Assembly: GCA_034430515.1 (NCBI GenBank)
Contig: DAOUEP010000098.1
Span: 1-28,801 of the forward strand
DNA: 28,801 nucleotides
Direction of reading: 5' to 3'
Source of the DNA: DAOUEH01 sp034430515
Lineage (GTDB): Bacteria; Chloroflexota; Dehalococcoidia; Dehalococcoidales; RBG-16-60-22
A model generated the notes under the pieces. The model saw only the letters and a list, made by a program, of their open reading frames with translations. It was not told the DNA's origin and searched no databases. Shown here piece by piece: positions 22,069 through 28,801 of this stretch. The number at the start of each line of letters is the position of its first letter. The first letter of the stretch is position 1. The position numbers were made by a program, and so were the translations under genes.

Positions 22069-22764
22069 ATGGCCATTACCCGCCAGCTTTACCAGCTTGA
22101 GGAATACGACACCTCCATCGAAGGCGACGAGGCGTCGCTACGCCAGAAAACGGCCCAACTCGGCGACCGGACAGTGCTGGAAACAGCCCAAGGCGAGCTG
22201 GCCGCCCAGGAAAAATCGCTGGAAGAGCTAAGACACCGCCACCGCGATGCCGAGGCCGAGGTCGACGACCTCCTCAGCAAAGTCGCCGAAGCCGAGGGCA
22301 AGCTCTACGGCGGTAAAATCAACAACCCCAAGGAGCTTTCCAGCCTCCAGCACGAGGTCACCACGATGAAGGCCCACGGCGACGAGCTGGAGAACCGCGC
22401 CCTGGAAATCATCGAGCTGGTGGAGGCGGCCGAAAAAGAGATGACCGCAGCCAAAGCCGATTACGCCCGGCTCGAAAAGGACTGGCAGGAGCAGCAAAGG
22501 CAGCTGGCCGCCGATATCGAGCAGCTCAAGGCCACTTTGGCCGAACTGAACGAGAAACGCCGGCAGCTGGCCGGGCAAATCGACGCCCCCACCCTCACCC
22601 TCTACGAGCGTATCCGCAAGCAGAAGAAACCGGCCGTGGCCAAGGTGGAGCAGGGCATCTGCCGCGCCTGCCGCATCTCGCTCTCGGCCAGCGCCTTGCA
22701 GCGGGCCCGCGGCGGCCAGCCGGTGCAGTGCGGCACCTGCGGGCGCATCCTGTTTATTTCGTAG
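22069..22764 (+). CDS. C4-type zinc-ribbon coiled-coil protein (DUF164-like)
   Basis: A 231-residue protein composed of a long coiled-coil hairpin (about residues 8-175, with the characteristic GGKINNPKELSSLQHEV turn) and a C-terminal zinc ribbon with CRAC and CGTC pairs. The family is widespread and often encoded next to RNase HI, as here; a nucleic-acid-related or translation-linked role is suspected but unproven. ATG 22069 has GGAGA upstream. The RNase H gene begins 7 nt after the stop, so the two form an operon. Confidence 0.9.
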   Translation: MAITRQLYQLEEYDTSIEGDEASLRQKTAQLGDRTVLETAQGELAAQEKSLEELRHRHRDAEAEVDDLLSKVAEAEGKLYGGKINNPKELSSLQHEVTTMKAHGDELENRALEIIELVEAAEKEMTAAKADYARLEKDWQEQQRQLAADIEQLKATLAELNEKRRQLAGQIDAPTLTLYERIRKQKKPAVAKVEQGICRACRISLSASALQRARGGQPVQCGTCGRILFIS

Positions 22765-22771
22765 GCTAATT

Positions 22772-23179
22772 TTGAGCGCAGCTAAAGTCATCGTCCATAC
22801 CGACGGCGCCGCCCGGGGCAATCCCGGCCCGGCGGCTATCGGCGTTACCCTCCAGGACGAGGCCGGCCACACCCTGGCCCGCATCTCGCGGCGGCTGGGG
22901 CGCACCACCAATAACCAGGCCGAGTACCGCGCCGTCATCGCCGGGCTGGAACAGGCCATCGCACTGGGGGCCAGCGGCGTTGTCGTCAAGTCGGACTCGG
23001 AACTGGTCGTCAAACAGCTCAACGGCAAATACAAGGTCAAGAACGCCGCCCTCCGCCCCCTCTACCAGGAGGTGGTGCGGCTGGCGGGCCAGCTCCAGGG
23101 TTTCAGCATCTCGTATATCCCCCGCGAGAGCAACTGCGCCGCCGACGCCCTGGCCAATCAAGCCCTGGATAACGCCTGA
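22772..23179 (+). CDS. rnhA: Ribonuclease HI
   Basis: A 135-residue RNase H of the compact archaeal/Gram-positive type, degrading RNA in RNA-DNA hybrids. Active-site acids are in place: D11 (HTDGAARGNPGP), E51 (NNQAEYRAV), D75 (KSDSELVVKQL) and D125 (NCAADALAN). The start is TTG at 22772, 7 nt after the zinc-ribbon stop, with a weak ribosome binding site, so translational coupling is likely. It is followed by rnpB. Confidence 0.95.
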   Translation: MSAAKVIVHTDGAARGNPGPAAIGVTLQDEAGHTLARISRRLGRTTNNQAEYRAVIAGLEQAIALGASGVVVKSDSELVVKQLNGKYKVKNAALRPLYQEVVRLAGQLQGFSISYIPRESNCAADALANQALDNA

Positions 23180-23192
23180 CCACCCGCCCCCA

Positions 23193-23221
23193 TTGACTAA
23201 GCCCCGGCTCTCCACTAAACT
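23193..23221 (+). promoter_or_regulatory. rnpB promoter
   Basis: TTGACT (23193-23198), a 17-nt spacer and TAAACT (23216-23221). The predicted +1 is 23228, exactly where the 5' strand of helix P1 begins. The -35 starts 13 nt after the rnhA stop codon. Confidence 0.8.
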
Positions 23222-23227
23222 TAGAGC

Positions 23228-23592
23228 GGGTCAAGTAAACCGGGTGACCGCCCGCCATAACTTTAGCGACGGCGGGAGGAAAGTCCGAGCTCCGCCGGGC
23301 AGGATGCTGGGTAACACCCAGGAGGGGCGACCCTACGGAAAGTGCCACAGAAACATACCGCCCCTTTCACGAGGGGTAAGGGTGAAATGGTGAGGTAAGA
23401 GCTCACCAGCGGCCGGGTGACCGGCCGGCTGGGCAAACCCCATCCGGAGCAAGACCGAATAGAGGGATACCGGGACGCCCGGCCCGTCCCCGGGTTGGTC
23501 GCTTGACCCTGCCGGTAACGGCAGGGCTAGATAGATGGTCACCGCTCCGGTTCTCCGGAGTACAGAACTCGGCTTACAGGTTTACTTGGCCC
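23228..23592 (+). ncRNA. rnpB: RNase P RNA, bacterial class A
   Basis: The catalytic RNA of RNase P, which matures tRNA 5' ends. Universal segments are recognisable: GAGGAAAGTCCGAGCTCC near the 5' end (about 23276-23293), ACAGAAACATACCGCC in the middle, and CAGAACTCGGCTTACAG near the 3' end. Helix P1 pairs 23228-23241 with 23579-23592 (14 bp, one G-U). The length of about 365 nt is normal for type A. A promoter precedes it and a strong terminator follows. Confidence 0.96.
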
Positions 23593-23602
23593 ACACTCCG
23601 AT

Positions 23603-23646
23603 GACGCGGCGATAGCTTCAACTATCGCCGCGTCTCTTTACTCTTG
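23603..23646 (+). terminator. rnpB terminator
   Basis: A perfect 13-bp stem pairs GACGCGGCGATAG (23603-23615) with CTATCGCCGCGTC (23622-23634) around loop CTTCAA. It is followed by the T-rich tract TCTTTACTCTT. Confidence 0.9.
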
Positions 23647-23733
23647 CCTTACTGATGGGGAAAAGGCGGGAATTCTTTCCTCATCTACCCTCTTTGCAGA
23701 CCCTAGCTTGCGGGATTGTCTACCCCTTGTTGA

Positions 23734-24246
23734 AGATGGCCTGATGCCACCACTGCCCAGGAGTTTCTGGCTTATCTCCGCTCTAAAGGATACCGCCCCC
23801 GGTCGGTGCTGCTATACTATCACGCACTAAGATTGTTTTTAAGCTTTCGCGGCATACTGTTCAAAGTGAAACTACGTAAACCCAGAGAGCTGCCCCCCTA
23901 TCACAGCCAGGCAGAAATCGAAGCGCTGATAGCCCAGGCCGATACTGGACTGTATCACCAAAAACAGTGGTATAAAGAGAGCAACAAGGCCTTGATTCTC
24001 ACCTTTTGTTATACGGGCATCCGGAAGCAGGAATTATTGAACTTGAGGGTTTCTGACATCAACTTTGAGCGGCGATTACTGTTCGTCAAGCAAGGCAAGG
24101 GGCAAAAAGACAGGATGATACCTTTAGCTGAAAGAATAATGGCACCGCTGCAGTCACAGTGCGACGGCAAGACCACAAGCGAATTTGTTTATGCCGGCAG
24201 AGGAAAAAATCGGTCTTTATTATGGATGGAAAATACAAGTAGTTGA
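23734..24246 (+). pseudogene. Tyrosine recombinase/integrase remnant
   Basis: The open frame reads as the N-terminal SAM-like domain of an XerC/D-type integrase (AQEFLAYLRSKGYRPRSV, YYHALRLF). The first part of the catalytic domain follows: FCYTGIRKQELLNLRVSDI with the first catalytic Arg, and GKGQKDRMIPL with the catalytic Lys. It has no ATG start (the frame opens after TGA at 23731; the first usable start is GTG 23806, inside the N-domain). It ends before the HxxR, H/W and Tyr motifs. It therefore cannot catalyse recombination. It lies just downstream of rnpB, where GC content begins to fall. Confidence 0.8.
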
Positions 24247-24527
24247 AGGGGGCAGACATCGTTGCATTACTGTATGGAGACATATAAAAGATGGTGAAAA
24301 GATATTCGAAAGAAGAGGAAAATCACGAGAAAAGGCTTTTGGGATAAAGTTCAAGTCACTGGTTAGAGTGCGACGCCCAAACAAACCTAACGATAAGTGA
24401 AAGAACCATGTCTTTAACCTATACCTTAGCGTATAACTGCTATTACACGCATCAAAGAGTGAATCTAGCTTCAAGGTGCTGCACATTCCGTCAGAATGTG
24501 TAATTGATAAAAGGTCACTAATAAACA
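24247..24527. other. AT-rich gap after the integrase remnant
   Basis: No convincing gene. One open frame (24185-24400, plus) continues out of the recombinase remnant in another frame and encodes a basic peptide (GLYYGWKIQVVEGGRHRC, WRHIKDGEKIFERRGKSREK). It has no recognised family and no ribosome binding site. It may be decayed coding DNA. Confidence 0.4.
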
Positions 24528-26630
24528 CTACTCAATAATAACGATATCCCAGACATGTAGTGCAGGAACCGAGAAGAACAGGAATCCATCCTTAATGTCA
24601 AAGGGGAGTTCGGTAGAATCGGGATAGTCCGGCGAAATGACCGCAACCCTTGAAGGCTGGGGGATAAGATCGGCGTCAATCATCAGTGACAGGCCGTTCT
24701 TCTCGTTGACCAGTCCGGTAGCATAATTAAAATCGTAGTTGACGATGTGCAGGTTGAGCTTGTCCTGATTGCGCCATAGTACCAGCCCCATATTGTCTTG
24801 AGCCGTGCCGAAGGTGACTCTCTTATCCAGGTGGCTGTCGATGAAACTCTCGAAGTCGACCCTGGTCCGGGTGAGCTCCATGGCCGGCGGCTGCTCCGGG
24901 AGCGGCTGGTAGAACTGCGGCAGGGCACGTGACAGGTTCTGCATGGCCTGGTACTGGACGTGCCGGCAATAAAGGTCGGCGATACCGACCCACTCCGAAC
25001 TATAAGTTATATTTGCCGCCTGGCTCTCCGCCCCGGAAAAGGGCGAAAGGTCTTGTGAATTCTCCCCGATGTAGATTAGCCTACCCCCACCCCCGGCAAA
25101 GGTCAGCAGTGCCTCCCTCTCCCCGGTTGTCAGGAGATAAGTTTGCGGCAGGATAATAACCTGGTACTGTTCCAGCTGCTCGGCTGTCAGGTCATCGCCG
25201 TGACTGAAGACGATATCATACTGATAATGGCTGTCGGTGAGCAACTGACCCAGGTTGAAAAAGATGGAGTGTGTCTGGCTATAGAAGTCCTCGCCGGCCA
25301 TCGTGCTCAGGGAATATAGCAGTGCCAGGCGGGCTTCACTCCTCCAGTCAGCGAAGTCGAAGGCATCGGGATGGCTGAAAATGAATTCATAGTACTGGCC
25401 GGGGTTTCCCCGTCCGGGGTAGCCGGTAAGCTGTGCCTGGTTGGCATAGCCTTCGGCAATATATATGGAGTACAGGTCGGGGATATCATAGTGGCTGAAC
25501 AATGCCTCGGTATCCCCGAGCCAGGCAACCATGGGTGCCCGATTGACCGCCACCCCGAGCTTGTAGGCGACCATATGCTGAAAAGTCCGTTCCTTTCCGT
25601 ACATGGCCCCGGCGGTCAAGATGTCAAAATACGGCCGGATATACCTGGCGGCGCAGTCGCGATATTCGCAACACTCGGTGAATATTATCGGGCGGCCGTA
25701 TTCTGCCCGGGCATACTCCTTCGCCGTCTCCATGATGAGGTTCACGAACCCGGCGGTTGCCCTGGCCTGAAAACCGAAAAAGTCGGCGTAGAGCGGGAAA
25801 TCGGCATGACCGGGGTATTCATTAATCCTGATGGTATCAACCGTCCAGCCTCTTTCAAGCAGAAAATCGGAGTAGTCGAAGCTATTGATGTCATCGATAC
25901 CCATTCCCGTAAGCTCGGTAATGGAATACATTTCCTTCAGGTATTCCCGGAATCCCGCCTCGCTGGCCGGGTTGAAACTCCCCCAACCATTCTCCACCCA
26001 CCACCGGTTGCCGTTGACATCATCAATACTGATACCATCGGCACCGGCATCGACGGCCGCCAGCACTTGCTCGATGACATATTGGCGCCACTCGGGGTGA
26101 TTGATGTCGTAGGCATATTGACGGGCCTCGGGGTCGCCGCCGAAGTTTTCAATTATCACCAGGGGGGTGCCGTCGAGCCTGAGCACGGCCGCCTCGATCA
26201 TCTCGGTCGATACCTCTTTGATGACGGACAGGTCGCTGCCATCTTCGATGTCGAAGAGAGATATGGGAACGATATACCTGATACCAGCGGCATGATAACG
26301 GTCTATCTCAGTTTTTACCTCAGTACGGATTTTCTCCGGAGAAGTAAGCCCATTGCCCCACCAGACGACGGTGTAATTTTCATCCAGCATAAATTCGGGG
26401 TCGCCCTGATAGGTATAGCTCTGTGGTTGAAGCCACCACTCTTCCAGAGGGTCGACCTGTGAAACCAAGTCTTCGGTAGACGGGGTAGGGTCAGGTGTTA
26501 GGGTGGGGCCGGTTTCGGTCCCTGCCGGAGTACTGGTACCGGGAGTTGTCGGCGGGGATGAAGCCGGTGATGAAGTGCAGGAACCGAGCACCAGTATCAG
26601 TGTCAACAGGGCGGCTATAAGAAACTTCAT
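24528..26630 (-). CDS. Glycoside-hydrolase-like lipoprotein (TIM-barrel, GH42-like architecture)
   Basis: A 700-residue exported lipoprotein. It has a signal peptide with lipobox VLGSC (C18), a Pro/Thr linker (19-52), then a TIM-barrel-like domain (about 80-400) and a C-terminal GATase/beta-galactosidase-trimerisation-like region (about 490-560, YQVIILPQTYLLTTGEREAL). Candidate catalytic acids are D203/D204 in ADGISIDDVNG and E319 in IIFTECCEY. It probably acts on an extracellular carbohydrate; family and substrate are not certain. ATG 26630 has no ribosome binding site and coincides with the predicted transcription start, so the mRNA looks leaderless. GC is lower than in the left part of the window. 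Confidence 0.7.
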   Translation of the reverse strand: MKFLIAALLTLILVLGSCTSSPASSPPTTPGTSTPAGTETGPTLTPDPTPSTEDLVSQVDPLEEWWLQPQSYTYQGDPEFMLDENYTVVWWGNGLTSPEKIRTEVKTEIDRYHAAGIRYIVPISLFDIEDGSDLSVIKEVSTEMIEAAVLRLDGTPLVIIENFGGDPEARQYAYDINHPEWRQYVIEQVLAAVDAGADGISIDDVNGNRWWVENGWGSFNPASEAGFREYLKEMYSITELTGMGIDDINSFDYSDFLLERGWTVDTIRINEYPGHADFPLYADFFGFQARATAGFVNLIMETAKEYARAEYGRPIIFTECCEYRDCAARYIRPYFDILTAGAMYGKERTFQHMVAYKLGVAVNRAPMVAWLGDTEALFSHYDIPDLYSIYIAEGYANQAQLTGYPGRGNPGQYYEFIFSHPDAFDFADWRSEARLALLYSLSTMAGEDFYSQTHSIFFNLGQLLTDSHYQYDIVFSHGDDLTAEQLEQYQVIILPQTYLLTTGEREALLTFAGGGGRLIYIGENSQDLSPFSGAESQAANITYSSEWVGIADLYCRHVQYQAMQNLSRALPQFYQPLPEQPPAMELTRTRVDFESFIDSHLDKRVTFGTAQDNMGLVLWRNQDKLNLHIVNYDFNYATGLVNEKNGLSLMIDADLIPQPSRVAVISPDYPDSTELPFDIKDGFLFFSVPALHVWDIVIIE

Positions 26631-26636
26631 AACGCT

Positions 26637-26665
26637 AATGTACCCGTGCTGAGCGCCCGTGTCAA
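26637..26665 (-). promoter_or_regulatory. Promoter of the glycoside-hydrolase-like lipoprotein
   Basis: On the minus strand TTGACA (26665-26660), a 17-nt spacer and TACATT (26642-26637). Predicted +1 is 26630, the A of the ATG. Confidence 0.75.
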
Positions 26666-27144
26666 CACTTCTCTAGAGACGAAGCCGCAGGTACACAGAT
26701 GTAATAAAAAGACAGATCATTCAATCTACCTATACGTATAATCCATGTTATACGCTTTTTCATAGTCCGCCTTTTAAGAGCTTTAACAGAAAATCATAAG
26801 CTAAAATTTCAAGAACTAGCACGTTTATGTAGGTAATCCCCATGGGGCGGGTAAATTGAAAAACTCTTTAGTTTGATTTCAACATAAGACAGAAGAGGCT
26901 TTCGTTATATCAGAGGAGACAATTGTATGGGTAGCGTATTTATTTAAGAAAAAGACCATCGACAGGTTTCGAGAGTTCATAAAATATTACTACCGGGAAC
27001 AGCTGGTAGAGGACAGGATAGCGTAATGCTAATTCTATTGGTTTAGATCAGGCCGTTGACAAAAATCGCGGAATAGGCTTAAGCTGGGCCAGACATACGA
27101 AATAAACATAGGAACGATCTACAGTGTGGTTCAGGAGGTTGAGG
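26666..27144. other. AT-rich intergenic region with a small gene relic
   Basis: No intact gene. The plus-strand frame 26877-27026 is open for 49 codons and reads like a protein tail (VWVAYLFKKKTIDRFREF, IKYYYREQLVEDRIA, stop), but it lacks an ATG, GTG or TTG with a ribosome binding site. It may be the 3' end of a decayed gene. TTGACA occurs at 27056-27061 but without a good -10. Confidence 0.4.
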
Positions 27145-28801
27145 ATGAAATTTGGATACACTGTCGCTGTTCTTTTATGTCTCCTGCTTGTCACCAGTTG
27201 TCAGTCTGCATCCAAACCCGCTCAAACGACACCGCCTCCTTTAATAGAACCGACTCCTCAAGTGACCGAAGAGGAAGATGAGGCATCGGCACCAGGGCCC
27301 GCAACTACTCCAGACACTACATTAAGTGAGCTCATGGGCTTGCAGCCTGGCTATGACATATCTACTGTTTACCTTCCCCTTCTACGCTGGGAAGCAGATA
27401 TTGTTTTCAACCCTTCAGGCGAGCTTCTGGTTGCGTGTCATGAAACGCCATGGATTGCCAGGGTTAGTCAAGATGGTGAGGCCTCTATTTTCGCCGATTT
27501 GCCTAGTGGTGCCGCAGCTTTAGCCTACAATCCTGCCGGTGAGTTGTTTGTGGCAATAGAGGGAGGCACCTTCCCGGTGCCACCAGCAATCTATAAGGTT
27601 TCACCGGCTGGAGAACTGACCTTTTTTTCTGATGTACACGCCTCTAACATGGCATTTGGACCTGATGGCTATCTTTACACTATTTCGTCCGAGTCTAACG
27701 TAATTACTAAGATATCCCCTGAGGGAGATGTCAGCTCATTTACTACAAATTTACAATGGCCTGTTGACATCGAAATTAGTCTGTCAGGTGAGATTTTCGT
27801 TGCGGATACATATATGAGCAAGGTCCTAAGGGTGAGTCTCGACGGTGAAACAGAGACGATTGCCGATCACCTTGCCCATGGTGGTGATCCCATTTCACTA
27901 GCTTTCGATAAGCAGGGTAATCTGTTTCTCGCTTCACTAAGAACGGATATCGGTGAGGGCGGCATATATCAGTTATCCTTAGAAGATGGCTCGCTAACCC
28001 CTATTCAAACTGGTCCACCACTCACACCCGCTTATTCGGATATGCTTATCGATGATTCCGGTAACATATTTATTGCTGATCAGTCCACAGGTCTTTTATG
28101 TCGGGTTACGCCGCAGGGGGAAGTCAGGATTTTGGTCGAAAGCTGGTATCGAAGTGAAGGAATGGCGATAGGACCATCGGGGGATATTTTTATCGCTGAT
28201 AATATACACCGTCCCATTATCAGCGGAAGGGTTTTGCGTTTGGATAAAGAAGACGATATCAGCACCTTTGCCGAGGACTTTCAGTCGCCTGCAGCTTTAA
28301 CATTTGATACATCAGGGGATTTATTCGTTGTTGACGATTGGGCGGGGCAGATAGTGAAAGTATCGCCTGATTGTCGGAAAGAAGTCTTTGCAACAGACCT
28401 TCGCAATCCACATAGTATTACCTATGACCAAACATCCGAATGTTTTTACGTCTTTTCCAGAAATATACAGAAGCTCTGGAAGATAACTCAAAATGGCGAA
28501 GTATCTGCCTTACCTATAGATTTCGATGCTGAGGTAGAGATGTGTGACCTGGCTGTAGATAGGAAGGGGAATTTGATGGCAGCTGTAGTTTGGGCAGAGA
28601 ACCGTGATATCGGTCCAATTTTTTCCAGCCTGTTCAGGATAATCCCCGCTTCGGGCGAAATAATTCTTTTACACGAACGCCAGATCAACCAGCCGGGGGA
28701 TAGTCAAAGCATTGCCTACGATCCTGCTTCTGGAGATTTTTTTGTTCTGTGGCGGACTTCAATTGTAGCTCGCGGTCAATGGGAGCTAAACAGGGTAACA
28801 A
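27145..28801 (+). CDS. NHL/SMP-30-like beta-propeller lipoprotein, 3' end missing
   Basis: Open from ATG 27145 (AGGAGG at 27133-27138) to the right edge, 552 codons. It has a lipoprotein signal with lipobox VTSC (C19), a Pro/Thr/Glu-rich linker (about 20-60), then at least ten propeller strands with recurring motifs such as FNPSGELLVA, FGPDGYLYTI, DDSGNIFIAD and FDTSGDLFVV. These are typical of NHL or SMP-30/gluconolactonase-type six-bladed propellers. Surface-exposed ligand binding or lactone hydrolysis is possible; no catalytic set is identified. The linker style resembles the preceding lipoprotein. GC is about 42-45%, well below the left half of the window. Confidence 0.8.
   Translation, partial: MKFGYTVAVLLCLLLVTSCQSASKPAQTTPPPLIEPTPQVTEEEDEASAPGPATTPDTTLSELMGLQPGYDISTVYLPLLRWEADIVFNPSGELLVACHETPWIARVSQDGEASIFADLPSGAAALAYNPAGELFVAIEGGTFPVPPAIYKVSPAGELTFFSDVHASNMAFGPDGYLYTISSESNVITKISPEGDVSSFTTNLQWPVDIEISLSGEIFVADTYMSKVLRVSLDGETETIADHLAHGGDPISLAFDKQGNLFLASLRTDIGEGGIYQLSLEDGSLTPIQTGPPLTPAYSDMLIDDSGNIFIADQSTGLLCRVTPQGEVRILVESWYRSEGMAIGPSGDIFIADNIHRPIISGRVLRLDKEDDISTFAEDFQSPAALTFDTSGDLFVVDDWAGQIVKVSPDCRKEVFATDLRNPHSITYDQTSECFYVFSRNIQKLWKITQNGEVSALPIDFDAEVEMCDLAVDRKGNLMAAVVWAENRDIGPIFSSLFRIIPASGEIILLHERQINQPGDSQSIAYDPASGDFFVLWRTSIVARGQWELNRVT

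Noticed and set aside
24185..24400. 71-codon plus-strand frame overlapping the integrase remnant
   Set aside because: No ribosome binding site, no recognised family, and it does not restore the missing recombinase motifs; kept only as a note in the gap description.
25371..26462. 363-codon plus-strand open frame
   Set aside because: Antisense to the glycoside-hydrolase-like lipoprotein, which has a signal peptide and promoter.
27056..27085. TTGACA as promoter of the NHL lipoprotein
   Set aside because: At 17-18 nt spacing only TTAAGC or TAAGCT is available as -10, too weak to call.

Overview
The window is a GC-rich bacterial chromosome segment with a lower-GC right end. I infer a Chloroflexota member, most likely Dehalococcoidia-like. 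The basis is gene content and style: gatCA, an rpsU-yqeY pair, small soluble two-component proteins, Thr/Pro-linked lipoproteins, IPT/TIG surface proteins, many TTG starts and apparent leaderless genes. No 16S rRNA or other marker is present to confirm this. Sigma70-type promoters (TTGACA-17-TATAAT type) are easy to see throughout.

Layout. Positions 1-6749 are host housekeeping and regulation: gatC-gatA (minus, gatA runs off the left edge), an NYN-domain nuclease-like gene and a B12/radical SAM enzyme (plus), rpsU-yqeY (minus), an XRE regulator (plus), and a histidine kinase/response regulator pair (plus). Positions 6746-14752 are a minus-strand phage morphogenesis cassette. In transcription order it is Cys-cluster HTH protein, portal, scaffold-like protein, major capsid protein, an appendage-type protein, a lectin-like tail protein, an adaptor-like protein, a large propeller/hub protein and a 70-aa protein. 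Positions 14919-19834 carry four non-phage genes: a small excisionase-like HTH gene, two paralogous membrane-anchored IPT/TIG surface proteins (all plus) and a PEBP-family lipoprotein (minus). Positions 19923-21778 return to minus-strand phage genes: a 50-aa ORF, a candidate small terminase and the large terminase. The phage packaging genes are therefore separated from portal/capsid by about 5 kb of envelope genes with their own promoters.

Positions 21779-23634 hold a structured intergenic segment, a C4 zinc-ribbon coiled-coil protein, RNase HI and the RNase P RNA (rnpB) with its promoter and terminator. From about 23.7 kb onward GC falls. This part holds a degenerate tyrosine-recombinase remnant, a large glycoside-hydrolase-like lipoprotein, a mostly non-coding stretch and an NHL/SMP-30-like propeller lipoprotein cut by the right edge.

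How it fits together. Both minus-strand phage operons start from promoters with the same architecture. A near-palindrome of the form AGnACAwwTGTnCT overlaps the -10 and spacer, and leaders are 22-24 nt. One copy matches the Gram-positive LexA (SOS) box GAAC-ATAT-GTTC at 11 of 12 positions. The most interesting hypothesis is a compact, damage-inducible phage-derived element that lacks visible integrase, replication, lysis or tape-measure genes and is interrupted by surface-protein cargo. It could be a decaying prophage or a domesticated particle or gene-transfer-agent-like system; the sequence alone cannot decide.
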